Source of the DNA: Erythroxylum novogranatense
Taxonomy: Eukaryota; Streptophyta; Magnoliopsida; Malpighiales; Erythroxylaceae
Assembly: GCA_029891385.1 (NCBI GenBank)
Contig: CM057233.1
Coordinates: 27,081,352 to 27,145,351, forward strand
Length of the DNA stretch: 64,000 nucleotides
Reading direction: 5' to 3'
Of this stretch, positions 22,199 to 34,378 are shown in pieces (positions within the stretch are counted from its first letter, which is position 1; each line of letters opens with the position of its first letter). The translations under genes were made by a program, and so were the position numbers. Under the pieces are notes generated by a model that was not told where the DNA came from, did no database searches, and worked only from the letters and a program-made list of their open reading frames with translations.

Positions 22199-25100
22199 TG
22201 TTGGACCCCGATTTTTGATTGAAAATAAGAAATATTCAAAAGTGGATGAGTTGATTGAAATTAAGTTAAAAATCAAGAAATAAAGAGAGAAAGTGTGAGA
22301 AGATGAAAAATTGTGAAAAGTTTGACTTTTTGGCCTTTGAGGGTTGACTTTTGATTTAGGCAAAATTTGATAAAATGATTTACGTGAAACTTGTAGATTA
22401 TGTTAAGAGCTTTCTGTAGCCATAAAGTTTGTAATTTTTCGATCTCGGGAGTGAAAGTTATGATCAATCAAAGTTTAGGTGTGTTATAGGTTGACTTATA
22501 TCATGGCTGAAGCTTTGACTGTAAAATTTACCTAGTTAAAGGATAATTTAGCTTTGAAGTTCTTCATGAAAATTGAAGGATTTGATTTGATCTTTATTTT
22601 GACATAAAGTATGCAATTTTTCAATCAAGGAAAAATAAGTTATGATTTTTACAAGTTTATGTTATGGTTTTAGCATGATTATTAGAGGATAGAACGTTTG
22701 ACTGAAAAATTGACTTCCTTAGAGGTCAAGTTGATTTTTATGTCCTTTATGAAAGTTGTAGAGGACTTTCCAAGCTTTGCATCGATATAAAATATGAAAT
22801 GATTGGATTTTGGAGTTGAAAGATATGAATTTTCAAAGTTGGCATTCGTTTAGGGATATATTAAATTGAGGTAGTACCTTTGACTGAATTTTTGACCCCT
22901 TTAGAGACAAATTTGATTTTTGAGTTCTTCATGAAAGTTGTAGAGCTTCCTTCAAGCTTTCCATAGAGATCAAGTTTGTTAAAATTGGAGTTAGGGATCA
23001 AAAAATATGAATTTTAGAATTTTTAGAATTTAAAAAAAAAAAAAGGAAAAAAGGAAATTTCATCGCACTCGTCAGAGTGCGACACATCGCACTCATCCGA
23101 CTACGACGCGTCGCACCCAGCCGGGTGCGACCTGGAAGCGACGTCGTGTCTCCTCGCACGACGCCGCTTCGCTGGTTTCTTCGTTTCTCCGCGCGCGCGT
23201 CCCTTAAATGATGTCATTTTCTTCCTCCAACGTGACGTCGTTTTGCTTCTTTCTCTCTTTAGCAAGCGTCCGTCCCCTCCGCACGGCGCCATTTTGTAAT
23301 TCCTCCATGCGACGCCGTTTTGATTTCCTTGCTTGTTTTTCCTGCAATCCGACCTTTGTTCACTATTTTGCTTATATCTTTTCCGTCCGACATCCGATTG
23401 AGTTGATTCTTGAAGCGTTGGATTCCTAAGAAAATGAATTTCAATTTATGGAAAATTTGTGAATTTATGAGATTAAATTAAGGGTGATTAATTTAAGCAA
23501 AGTTAGTTGGACTATTTTCTGAACATAGTTCAGTATTTTGAGAAATTCGGGATTTGTGGTGATCCAATTGAAGTGATTCTTGAGGCGAAATAAATTAAGA
23601 CATGGGGCTACAAATCATATGAAGAAATTAAATTTTAATTTTTCCCCTAAGACTTTAAATTTCTGAATTGAAGTTCGGATTAGTGTGCAGTTTTGGATTA
23701 AGAACATCTGAAAGTATATTGGGCATAACTTTTTCTCTGGTAATCGAAATGAGGCGATTCTTGATTTAAATTAAACTAGAGAAATAGAGCTACAATTGTT
23801 ATGAAGACATTGAATGTCAATTTTTGGGATTAAGAATGTAAATTTCTAGATGGAAATAACGTGCTGGAAAATGTGTTAGAACATGAACATATCTGAAATG
23901 TTTTGAACATAACTTTTGATGTAGTGCTCCGAATTGGATGATTCTTGTGGCACTATGAAATTAAGACATAGAAGAACATTTCTCTAGAAGCAAGTTTTGA
24001 CAAATTCCTTCAAATCGATAGTGCGAATCATATCTGAAAGTAAGCATGAAGTTAGGGGCGTTTTGGGAAGTCCACTTAAAGAAAGGGACAAAAGGGTCAT
24101 TTGACCCTCATTAAATGAATAAGAACCACTTGGCTGTCGTTTTAAGAAGCAGCCCACGAAATTAAAAGAGTGGAAGTCGACTTTTAGAGGAAAGAAGAAG
24201 AAAATAAAAGAGAATGGAGAAGAAGCTTGACCATGGAGAAAGAGAGAGAGAAGTGAGGATTTTCGAATTTTTAGGGTTCTAGCATAAGTTTTGCTTGGAT
24301 TCAAAGGAAAAAGGTGGAAAAAACTTGAAAGCTTCCCATGGGGCTTGAGAAATCCGAAATTTGAAAGAGAAAGAGGTAAGGGAAAATTTTCAACTTTGTG
24401 TTTTTGATGAAATTTTAGTTTAGAGATATGGAGAATGATATGGGTGTGTGATATATGAAGTCAATTTTGATGTATATGCTTTAAGTTATGTTTAATTTTG
24501 GATGGAAAATTAATTAAGGTTTAGGCTTAATTTTGTGTTTGAGGATTTTGTGAATTATTGGTGTAGAATAATAAATACTAGTATGGGTTTGTGAAATATG
24601 ATATCAATTTTGTAGCAATTGTGATTTATGATATTGAATTTATGTAAATTGGTTTAGGCCAATTTTGGAAATTGGAGATTTTTGAACTTGGTGATTTAGA
24701 TATCTTGGAATTAGTATGAATTGATGAATTATGACATCAATTTTAAGGATTAAGTTATTTATGAGGTTGAATTTTGATGAAATTGCTTTAGGGAATGTTA
24801 AATTGGAAGGAAGAAAGGAGAAATGGCCATATTGATGCTTGGAACAAATTTCTGGCATTAATTTGAGGTGGGTAGTATGTTTATTTATTGAATTTTAAGC
24901 TAAGCATGAATATTTGAAAAATTCAAGAAGCAAAATTTAGAAAATTTTTTATGGTTTATGAAAATGTTTGAAAACTTGGTTTTCGGAATAAATTTTACGA
25001 AAATGCAAAGTTTATGAAATTCGTTGTGTTCGAATTCTATGAATGATTTGAAAATGTGAATTTGAATAAGTTGGATTTTATAATTGAAAGAAATATTTGC

Positions 25101-26806
25101 ATACCTTGTTGTGATTTTGATTGATATGTGAATTGATTGATAAATTGATGATTTGAATGCTGATGATGAAGTGATGTGTGAATTTTATATGCATTGATGT
25201 GATATGTGAGTGTGTGAAAAGTAAGATTTTCGAAAAGTGCCTTCGGACAATCCGACCTTTTGTTTTCGATATGTGTTATGTAGGTTTGGTTAGGTCCTTT
25301 AAGTGAGTCAGTGCACTGTCTCTATTTGTTTAAAGCCTTCTCCCGGCTACCCGCTAGTGGCATTAGACTCGATTTGGACTCCTTCACGGCTAATCTTGGA
25401 CATTATCTTGGAAAGTGTAATACGTTCTATTCATGGGTGCGCATTGTGATGCTATGCGGGAATGTGCATTACATTTTGTTTAGACCGAACCAGACCATTT
25501 GATGTGTTTTGTGTGCTTTGTTCTGTTTATAAGTGTGTTACATGACACCTTTTGAAAAAGAAATGTGAAAATTTTGAGAAAGAAATTATTGAAGTTGTTC
25601 AACTGAAAAGTGATTGAAATGGTTTTGATCATGTTTTGAAAAGTGTGAGAAATAAGATATGTCAAATTTCCTAATGTGGAATTTCTTTTTAAAAGAATGG
25701 CAAAGGTTTTTGCAAAGTTGTTTTTTTCCGCTTATTTTTCAATTTATAAACATATTATCCATGAGCTATTTTAGCTCACCCCCCTTTCATCCTCATCTCT
25801 AGGTATTCGAGCAGGAGATCAGATGAAAGACTGTCAAAACATCAGTTCGATTTGTGTATGTTTCTGTATTTGGAATAATTTTGATTTTTGGACAGGTTTA
25901 AGATACGGTTTGGAAAGCCATTAAGGTTATGAAAATGTTCGACTCATGAAAGTATTAAGTTATGAGATTGTACATAGATTGGGAGTGTGTATGGTTAAGG
26001 TTATGAACTTGTGTATAATTTTGAGTACGATGTATTTGAATTATAAGATTGTACATTAATGTGAATTATGGATTTGGTTATAATTATGATTGAGTTGTGT
26101 ACGGATGTTTCTGATTAAAGATTGAGGATTATTGAAATGTTTTAGATATAGGAGTATGTTTATCTGCTGAGATCCCGGACGGAGGGTCTGGTAGATTTGG
26201 ATGATTTTGTGTGATGGCTTGGGTATTTTAGAAGTGTTTATTTACCCTTGCAGGTTTTGGGTTAGGTTAAAGGCAACCGTTATGCTGCCGAAATTTCGTT
26301 AGATAATAAGTTGAAAAAGAAAAAAAAATAAGAATTGGATGTTTAAAAGATGGATTTTTGGGATTGGATTGTATGTATAAGAAATTTTGTTATAACTGAG
26401 AAATTAATAGAGGATGATTGCCAAAAATGGGAATTTATTTGTATTTGATTGGCATGAGTTTGAATAAAGATGAGTATAAAAAAAAGAAAAGGAAAGGAAA
26501 GAAAGAAAGAAAGAAAGAAAAAATTATACCAGATTTGGATAGTCTAGGTTTCCAGCACGATCATTTTTCTTCGATAATTGTTCTCGGATGTCGGATATGT
26601 TCTGCTTGAAATTGTCTCCTCCATATGTTTTGATTTATCCAATTTGTATTTTGCTTCCGTATTTTGGTATTCGTACTTTGTCGAAACTTTTGCTATTCGA
26701 TTGGTTGTTTCCAAATTTGGTTATTCGTTTCGCTATTCGCCTCGTTCTTTTTGTTTCGCTCTTCGTTATTCCGGTTGGGATCCAGTTCTCAGATCGGGTC
26801 TCAACA
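22199..26806 (+). repeat. 3' LTR of element D (4.6 kb)
   Basis: Full-length LTR. It contains three 24-bp hairpin repeats (23063-23134), four degenerate GACGYCGTTTTG-like words (23207-23325), the block CCGTCCGACATCCGATTGA (about 23382-23400), a CAGTGCACTG palindrome (25309-25318), the CCGCTAGTGGCAT block (about 25351-25363) and a TGAGCTA-TTT-TAGCTCA hairpin (25762-25778). Short open frames are incidental. Confidence 0.9.
23063..23134. repeat. Three 24-bp hairpin repeats in the D LTR
   Basis: Each unit is a 20-nt hairpin plus a 4-nt spacer. Unit 1 pairs TCGCACTC with GAGTGCGA (loop GTCA). Unit 3 pairs TCGCACCC with GGGTGCGA (loop AGCC), a compensated base-pair change. Unit 2 is partly decayed. 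Confidence 0.85.
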
Positions 26807-26811
26807 TTAAT

Positions 26812-29790
26812 CCTGTGCATATTACTCTTCCTAATGGTAATAAAGTTTGTGCTCATTTCTCGGGCACAGTTACTTTTAGTAATCATTTTTACCTCACCAA
26901 TGTCCTTTATATTCCGCAATTTGCTTTCAATTTGTTGTTTATTCCTAAACTAACTTCTACTTTGCCTTGTTCTTTTACTTTTCATCACTCCCATTGTTCC
27001 ATACAGGCTTTACCCTCTCTGAAGATGATTGGTACAGCTAGTGTGTCTCATGATCTTTACATTTTGGACTTCCCAGCTCGAACACCTTCTGTTCCTCCCA
27101 AATCAGCTTTCTCAGCTCGTGTGTCACCTTCTTCTTCACTTTGACATCAACGTCTTGGTCATCTCTCTGATTCAAGACTCAAATTTTTTTCACCTATTAT
27201 ACCTACTTTGTCTTTAGTCAATAATGATGCCTGTAAGGCTTGTCATTTAGCAAAACAAAAGAAATTGTCTTTTTCTGTAAGCATTTCTAAATCAAATAAA
27301 GTTTTTGACCTTGTTCATATGGATATTTGGGGTCCAAATGGCATTGTTTTTGTTACTGGTCATCGCTATTTTCTTACCATTGTTAATGACTTTAGCCGCT
27401 TTACATGGATCATCCTTTTAAAATCAAAATCTGAAGTACGTACACATGTTCAAAACTTTTGTACCCTTGTTGAGACCCAATTTTCTACTGTAATCAAGGT
27501 GATTCGTAGTGACAATGGGCAAGAATTTGATATTTCCAGTTTTTTATGCCTCAAAAGGTATTTTACATCAAACCTCTTGTGTTGAAACACCACAGCAAAA
27601 TGGTCTTGTTGAAAGAAAACATCAACATATTCTTAATGTGTCACGTGCTTTATTATTTCATTCTTCTTTACCTGAGCATTTTTGGAGTTATGCTGTTCTT
27701 CATTCAATTTTTTTCATTAATAGAACTCCAACTCCACTTTTAGCCAACCTAACACCTTTTGAAAGGCTGTATCACTCTCCACCTACCCTGGACCATTTAA
27801 AGGTTTTTGGTTATCTTAGTTTTGCCTCCACTCTTACTGCCAACTGTCATAAATTTGACCCTCGTGCTAAAGAATGTGTTTTCCTTGGTTTCAAACCAAA
27901 TGTTAAGGGTTATATTCTTTTTGACCTTGCTTCTCATGCTGTTTTTGTCTCTCGACACGTTTCTTTTCATGAAACTACTTTTCCATTTCAGTCTAGTCAT
28001 TCCTCTATTCCTCTTACACCATCTTTCTAATTTGATCCCTCTACAACCTATGATGATTCTTCCCAGAACCCTACCTCCAATCCTACAACTTCTAAACCTT
28101 CTCGAACACGTAAACCTCCTTCTCATCTAAGTGATTACCATTGTTATGCTGTTACCAATCATCATCACTCTACTCTACATTCCATGCATTCTTCTCTTTC
28201 TTATTCTAATCTTTCCTCTTCTCATTTGCATTACACTTTAGTTATTACTACTGCTACTGAACCTAAAACTTATCACCAAGCCAGCAAACATGCCCATTGG
28301 TAGGAGGCAATGCAGGCTGAAATTTCTGCTCTTGAGCAAAATAATACTTGGATCATTGTGGATCTTCCACCAGGTAAAACTGCAGTCGGTTGCAAATGGG
28401 TTTATAGAATAAAGCATAAAGCTGATGGATCTATTGAGCGCTATAAGGCTCGTTTGTTGACTAAAGGCTACACACAAACTGAGGGAGTTGATTATTTTGA
28501 CACCTTTTCTCCTGTGGCTAAAATCACTACGGTTCGCCTCCTTCTTGCTCTTGCAGCTTCTTGTAATTGGTATTTACATCAGCTTGATGTTCATAATGCT
28601 TTCTTGCATGGGGATCTCAGTGAAGAGGTTTATATGACATTACCACCTGGATTTCATGCTTCAAGTCCTTCACAGGTTTGCAAATTACAAAAATCTTTAT
28701 ATGGCCTCAAACAGGATAGTAGGCAATGGTTCTCCAAGCTCACGTCTGCACTCCAATCTCTTGGTTACACATAGTCCACTTCTGATTACAACATGTTTGT
28801 CAAGAAAGATGATACTTCTTTCACTGTGTTGCTTGTTTATGTGGACGATGTCATTCTTGCTGGTGATGACATGACAGAAATTACTCGTGTCAAGTCTTTT
28901 TTGGATTCCACATTTCGTATCAAAGACTTGGGTGAGTTGAAATATTTTTTGGGACTTGAAGTTGCTCGGAGCACCTCTGGTATACACCTTTGTCAACGTA
29001 AGTACATATTAGATATCTTGACAGATTGTGGTCTCTTAGATTGCAAGCCTGTCAAGACACCCATTGTTACCAAAGTTTCACGAGATGCTTCTAATGAACT
29101 CCTTCCTGATAATACCATTTATAGAAAGCTTGTGGGTCGGTTACTCTACTTAACATCTACTCGGCCTGATATTACTTTTGCCACACAACAATTAAGTCAG
29201 TTTTTGGATCAGCCTACTGTCTCTCATCTCCAGGTTGCTCATCGAGTTCTTCGGTATCTAAAGGGGTGTCCAACAACTGGCTTTTCTTTGCAGCCTCTTC
29301 ACAGCCTGTTCTCAAAGCATTTAGTGATTCCGATTGGGCAGGCTGCCCTGCTACATGTCGATCAGTCACTGGATAATGTTTGTTCTATGGTGCATCCCTT
29401 ATTAGTTGGAAAGCCAAGAAGCAGCCTACCGTTTCTCGTTCTCCATCAGAGGTTGAGTATCGTGCTTTGGCTGCGACCACTTGTGAGATACAATGGGTCC
29501 AATACCTTCTTCGTGATCTTCATATGCCTGTTTCTTGACCTACTGCTTTATTTTGTGACAATAGTTATGCTCTCCAACTTGCTGCTAATCCCACTTTCCA
29601 TGACCGTTCTAAACATATTGAGATTGACTGCCACCTAGTTCGTGAGAAAGCTCAGCATGGTGTGATCAAGTTGTTGCCTTGTTTTTCACGAGATCAGTTG
29701 GCTGACATCTTCACAAAGGCCTTGGTAGCTGCTCCTTTTCACGCTAATGTACTCAAGCTGGGATTGATTTCCATCCATGCTCCAGCTTGA
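26812..29790 (+). pseudogene. pol: Integrase, reverse transcriptase and RNase H of copia element C
   Basis: The frame resumes after element D with NPVHITLPNGNKV, the end of the protease region. Integrase shows the HQRLGHLS...CKACHLAKQ zinc site (27148-27255) and a core with Asp in HMDIWGP, Asp in RSDNGQEF and Glu in QNGLVERKH; a frameshift at about 27540 splits it. After the variable linker with stops (28028 and a TAG at 28301), RT runs from about 28310 with [22 protein letters not shown] and the YVDD catalytic box at about 28838. RNase H follows with SDSDWAG and WKAKKQPTVSRSPSEVEYRA after a frameshift near 29310, and ends DIFTKAL. The final TGA is at 29788-29790, overlapping the polypurine tract. 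It is non-functional. Confidence 0.94.
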
Positions 29791-29797
29791 GGGGGGC
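29789..29797 (+). promoter_or_regulatory. Polypurine tract of element C
   Basis: GAGGGGGGC immediately before the 3' LTR; the pol stop codon overlaps its first bases. Confidence 0.85.
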
Positions 29798-29927
29798 TCT
29801 TGGGTATATTCGTCAGTTTAACTTAATAGCCTTTTATTAGCCATTCTTTTGTTGTAACTTGTGTATAAACTTTACTCTTTTGGTCAATAAGATAAGATTC
29901 GTTTTTACCCTAAACATAATTTCTACA
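29798..29927 (+). repeat. 3' LTR of copia element C
   Basis: 130 bp, differing from the 5' LTR at three sites (one T/C, one A/G, one A/C), about 2.3 percent. It ends TTTCTACA before the duplicated taatc. Confidence 0.95.
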
Positions 29928-29932
29928 TAATC

Positions 29933-32650
29933 AGTCATGTTTAAGTCCATCAAAGTCTAATCAATCTTGTTTCTAGATTATCGACCAACAAATTCATTTA
30001 TTTTCAAACGCCCTATGTCACTTGGGCTCAAGTGTTTCATTTTTTTTAATATACAAGCATTTAGCACAACTCAATAAAATGAAATTAACAAGAAAAATAC
30101 AACAAACTCAAAATTTTATTGATTTATTAACAAAGAAGCAATACAAGTACTCAAGATATTTCCAACTTAAAGCATTCTATAATGGTCATTCAAAATCTTC
30201 GTACTTTAAACTCTCGAGAAGAATTTTTTTTTAAAGTTCTCAACTCTTTCTTTTAGATGATTGAATGTACTCTTGCTTACATAGTAAATGAATTATAATC
30301 AAAGTTTTTATATAGACTTATAAGAAATTAGAAATCAAGTACATTAATATACTCACTTTCTTCATCAAACCATCAAGTTAGTATAGAGTTAACAATTCTT
30401 CCACTAACTCTACTTAGTGGATAGATATACCTTTCTTATCACTAAGTCTACTTAGCATATGAAAGATGTCCACTTTGTTCTCATATCATCCAATTTCTTT
30501 TTCACTACTTGAATAAGTGCGCCTACTATGTAAGGCAATATTCTTACTTTCTTTATCCACTACTTCATGTTCTTGTCATAAGTCACCATATTATCATCTC
30601 TTGAAAACATGTTCCTTGATGAGCCTTTAGTTGGTCATCCTGTGTCATCTTTTTCTATGGTCTATCTAAGCATATTTATAGTGCAATCACAATGATCCAA
30701 GACCAAAGTTTGGCAACAATTTGAGTCACTGTATAATAAACCTTACATATTTAGTTATTCTTGAACCTTCTCGTCGAGGTTAAACGCCTTTGCACGCTTT
30801 CATAGTTAACACGAATTAGTAGCATAATTAATGTTTGATCTCACATTTAAATGTTATCCATTGTTGAAGATTTGTGCTAGTACACACCAGTGTATGTCAA
30901 TGTTCACCTATTTAAGCTTTTGTTGACATTGTCCATTTATCTCACCCACTCGTAGGTCTTTACCTTATTCTTTTCTTAACATATCATCTATATGTCAACT
31001 TGAATGCTAAGCATCGATCAAGGCTTACTAACACTTGTACGTTTTTGTCATTTAAACTTTAGGGACTAACAAAACCACTCTCATCAAAATAATTTGATGA
31101 CTTTGTCGAAATAATTCATGAGCACTCCTTTTTAAGATTTTTCCTCAAAGACTCCTTAGGCAAATTTTGAAGACAAAAGAAAATCTTAAGAATAGAGCTA
31201 ATTGAAGAAAATATCACAACTTAGATGCAGGGGTTGAAGAATTGAATTTGCCACATTCATCAGCAAAATTGAATGAGGAATACAAAACTAGAGAATGGAG
31301 ATCATCGTGTGCTAGAGGGTAAGAGTAAGGAGGGAGTATACGATGGTCAACATAACTTCCAACATGATTTAATAAGATCAAATTTCCTATTTTAAAGTAG
31401 AAGTGTTATGAGCGTGGATATTTAAGTGCAAACAATTTTTTTCCTAGTTAAATTAAGATTGGTGGTGATGCATCTAGAAGGTGAAGTATTGGCTTGGCAT
31501 GGGTTTTACTTAAAAATAGAATAGCCTTTGAACCATTAAGCAAAGGTGAATAAATGTTAGCATTAGATTGACAATACAGAGATGTATTAATGATGACATA
31601 TTTCCCTAGGTTCGATCCGACCTAAAGTTAATGGACTCGGCTCAAGTTAACCAAGGTTCAGGCTAGTCTTAAGTTTTTTTTTTAATTTGAACTTCAAGCT
31701 AGGCTTAGATTCCGACTTATGGTTTAGCACAACCTAAAGCTTGAATGTATTAACTATAAGCGACATCATTTTGAGCAAACGACTGCAACATAACATTAAA
31801 TTAAAATTTTTAAAAAATAAAAAAATTAGGCTCAACTCAAGTCTGATTGGGCTTCGAGCTGGCCAAGCCGGATCAATAGGCCCAACCCAATGCCATCCTC
31901 ACTGATGTTATATTCAAAGACTTAGTGGATAAGCTAAACAAGCTTAAATAAATGGGAACAATGAAGGAGGATTATGTAGAATTTGATATGCTTTCATAAA
32001 AATTAGTGATGTTAGAATCATACTTGTTCAATTTGTTGTTGACATGGTTGAAATTCAAAATAGAGTATTTCGTGAAGACGTAGAACCCCATAAACCTACA
32101 ATAAGCATATTAGTTTAAGTTACATTATCATGAATTTGACAAGTTTAATCTAAGGAACTAGTATTCAGCTCTAATGCAAATAGTCTTTTAAGAAGTTTGC
32201 AAGAATCTTTTTAAAACCTATAATCATTGGAAGTTAGAAAAGTAAAAAGGAGTCAAAGAGTTATGAGAATAACCACTAACAAAGCGATGGATGAAAGGCA
32301 AGCCAAAAGGTTATGTTGATACTGTGAGAAGTACATAACAACAAGAACATTTAGTATAAATCTCATTGATACATAGAGTTTGGGAAGATCCAGTAGTATG
32401 TAACCTTACCTCTAACTAGTAGAAAAACTATAAATAATATGCAATTTCATTTAAGTCAACTATCTAAATGATTAATAGAAATATGACTTATGAAAGCAAT
32501 TTTATTATAACTCTCATCCTTTGCATAGTAATTAATCAATATTCAATAATGAAATATAGCATTAACGGATGATTTCAATCAATTTAGAACATAAGTTAAT
32601 AAAATTTAATAATCAAGATTATAATAAGCTTAAAGAAAATTATTAAAAAT
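29933..32650. other. AT-rich non-coding stretch
   Basis: No open frame with family features, no LTR boundary and no RNA gene recognised. A possible MITE-like patch at about 31605-31905 is rich in words such as GGCTCAAGTT, GGGCTTCGAGCTGG and GGCCCAACCC around an AT-rich core, a composition common among short plant transposon relics, but I could not define its ends. Confidence 0.5.
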
Positions 32651-33756
32651 TCATTAATCTCTTTTGCACTTAAAGTTGTACATTGTCCTCAACGTATATA
32701 ATATAAGCATTTAAAAAAAAGTGAGAGGGTTAAGTTGAATAAGACGATTTTTCTAATTTATGATCCATCCAATAGTAGACTACATCCTTGCAAAATTTAA
32801 AGAAAAGGGATAAAAAGATAAAAGAAAATAAAAATAACAAAAAATAAAATAACTAAGAATCATAAAATAAAATTTATCCTATTTCATGGGTTGCCTCCCA
32901 GGCATGGTTTCTTTAACGTCAATAGCTCGATATAATCTACATGTTACTCTCATTCTGGGGCTATGATCAGTAGCTTACTTCCATCCGTTTATTCATATAA
33001 GGGTTTTATAGCTTATAAGTAAGCCATATGTTGTAAGATAATAATAGTGACATAATTTATCAAATTAATAAATCTAATTGCATGCATTAATTCCCTTTTT
33101 AATGACAAAATATTAATAAAATGAGGAATAACAAAACTCCATGAATCGTCGGTCAACTCTCACAATTTGTCTTTGAGGAAGTGAGAACCATCCGTACTCA
33201 AGATGACTACCAACGTTTTATCAGTAATTTCCTTACTTGGTTCCTCTTCTAGTTCTTCCTTAATCTCCTTTGTCTGCTCTTCTTCTTCTTCTTCTTCCTG
33301 GAAAAAGATATCTAGCTTATCTTCTTTAATTACCTTCTGGCACTCCTATACTACCTCTTCTTAGATGGAGACTCCATCTTCTTTCAAAAGCTCTTCTTGG
33401 AATGTCACTTCATTCATGAAGCCAATCATTGTCTTTTTTTCACTCTCGAATTCTCATCAATTATCTTTCATTTGGACAATGAGGTCCATTAATTTATCTG
33501 TAATGCTTCCTTCCTTTTCCTTTTCCTCTTCCTTTTCTTCTTCTACTGGGAACTCTTTTTTGCTCTTGAGGGTGATTGTTATTCCACATTCTGTAGGATC
33601 TATTTCAGTAGCATTAGGAAAACTCCCTTGCATCTTGTCAGATAATGCTTTCACCTTCTGATTCACCAAATTTTGTATATGAGCCTCTATTTTCTGATGC
33701 ATCATGATTGATTCTTGAATGAAATTGGCCATTGTGTCTTCCAGAGTTGGCTCGTT
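32650..33756 (-). mobile_element. Remnant of an Athila/Tat-like gypsy element, minus strand
   Basis: Read on the minus strand, 33756 to about 33460 encodes the Gag C-terminal region. On the + strand, TGGGTTGCCTCCCAGGC...TTCTTTAACGTC (about 32888-32922) and TTGTACATTGTCCTCAACG (about 32677-32695) correspond to phrases I recall from the 3' portion of plant Athila/Tat elements. RT and integrase are absent between them, so the copy is internally deleted. Its 5' part lies beyond the Harbinger insertion at 33757. Family assignment relies on remembered motifs. Confidence 0.6.
33457..33756 (-). pseudogene. gag: Gag C-terminal fragment, Athila/Tat-like
   Basis: The minus-strand frame, open from the insertion boundary, encodes a TLEDTMANFIQES segment, a heptad-like stretch and the signature QGSFPNATEIDP...ITLKSKKEF. 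This corresponds to the LPSxTExNPxExxxAITLRSGK motif upstream of the protease in Athila/Tat elements. A long acidic E/K run follows, then a stop. The N-terminal Gag core is missing because the Harbinger element cuts the frame. It is a relic. Confidence 0.65.
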
Positions 33757-33837
33757 AAATAGTGCCTGTTTGGTTCGGCTTTTGGAAGCTCCAAAAGTAT
33801 TTTTTTTCTCACAGCAAAAGCCATTTTAAGAAAAAAA

Positions 33838-34051
33838 AATAAGTGTTTGGCTGAAAACTTCAAAAGTGCTTTTACAATAGAAACATCTTTTTTAAAAGAC
33901 AAAATACATCTTTTTTAAAAGCTAAAATTTGGAGCTTTTCAAAAAATAAGTGTTTGGCTGAAAACTTGAAAAGTGCTTTTACAATAGAAACAACTTTTTT
34001 AAAAACCAAAATACAGCTTTTTTAAAAGCTAAAAATTGGAGCTTTTCAGAA
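33838..34051 (+). repeat. 107-bp direct repeat near the Harbinger end
   Basis: Two adjacent copies (about 33838-33944 and 33945-34051) of a unit that begins AATAAGTGTTTGGCTG and ends GGAGCTTTTC. Subterminal direct repeats are common in transposons whose transposase binds several sites near the end. Confidence 0.85.
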
Positions 34052-34250
34052 AAGTTCCAAATTTTAGCTTTTTCGAGTAGACAGTTTGCGTCACTTCTGT
34101 AAATAACATTTCACGACTCTTTGGTTATTCACAACTCTTTGTTTTCTTCTATTTAACGTCTCTTTCTTTCGTTTCTTCTCTTTCTTTTGTTCCTCACCAA
34201 CTCACTGACTATCTGCTACACTCACAGGTTAGATTCATATCTGTTGTTGG

Positions 34251-34378
34251 GTCTGCGTATACGCAGACGTCTAACGTAGACGAAGCACATCTGCATAACG
34301 AACGCAGACGTTCGTCTGCATAACAACAATGTCTGCATTAAGCGCAAACGAGTCTGCGCTACAATGCAGACGTTCGTC
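34251..34378. repeat. Cluster of GTCTGC / GCAGAC inverted repeats
   Basis: It includes a perfect 18-bp palindrome GTCTGCGTATACGCAGAC (34251-34268), GCAGACG-TT-CGTCTGC (34304-34319) and further copies at 34331, 34352 and 34366. It lies upstream of ORF1, so it may bind the Myb-like protein or the transposase; this is inference. Confidence 0.8.

Larger units (their letters stand above)
20659..26806 (+). mobile_element. Element D: non-coding gypsy-type retrotransposon with very unequal LTRs
   Basis: The element is bounded by the perfect duplication ttaat (20654-20658 and 26807-26811). LTRs start TGYTGGACCCCG and end TCTCAACA. The 3' LTR is 4608 bp, but the 5' LTR is only 869 bp because its middle (matching about 22493-26261) is missing. 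The internal part (21528-22198) is 671 bp with a worn primer site and a good polypurine tract but no gag or pol. It is therefore a non-autonomous derivative, moved by proteins of a related gypsy element. The chromovirus-like 3' end (TTCGAAGACGAAATTC before the polypurine tract) suggests the parent family. Confidence 0.92.
19243..29927 (+). mobile_element. Element C: Ty1/copia retrotransposon, split by element D
   Basis: Two 130-bp LTRs (19243-19372 and 29798-29927) differ at three positions by direct comparison. They are flanked by the perfect duplication taatc (19238-19242 and 29928-29932). The order gag, protease, integrase, RT, RNase H is that of Ty1/copia. Without the inserted element D and its duplicated ttaat the element is about 4.5 kb, normal for short-LTR copia lineages. 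Both LTRs begin TCTTGGG instead of the canonical TG, so the source copy already carried this change. Frameshifts and stops in every domain make it inactive. Confidence 0.95.

Noticed and set aside
31605..31905. MITE with GGGCTTGG-type ends
   Set aside because: Composition is suggestive but I could not align inverted ends or find a target duplication; mentioned only within the non-coding stretch.
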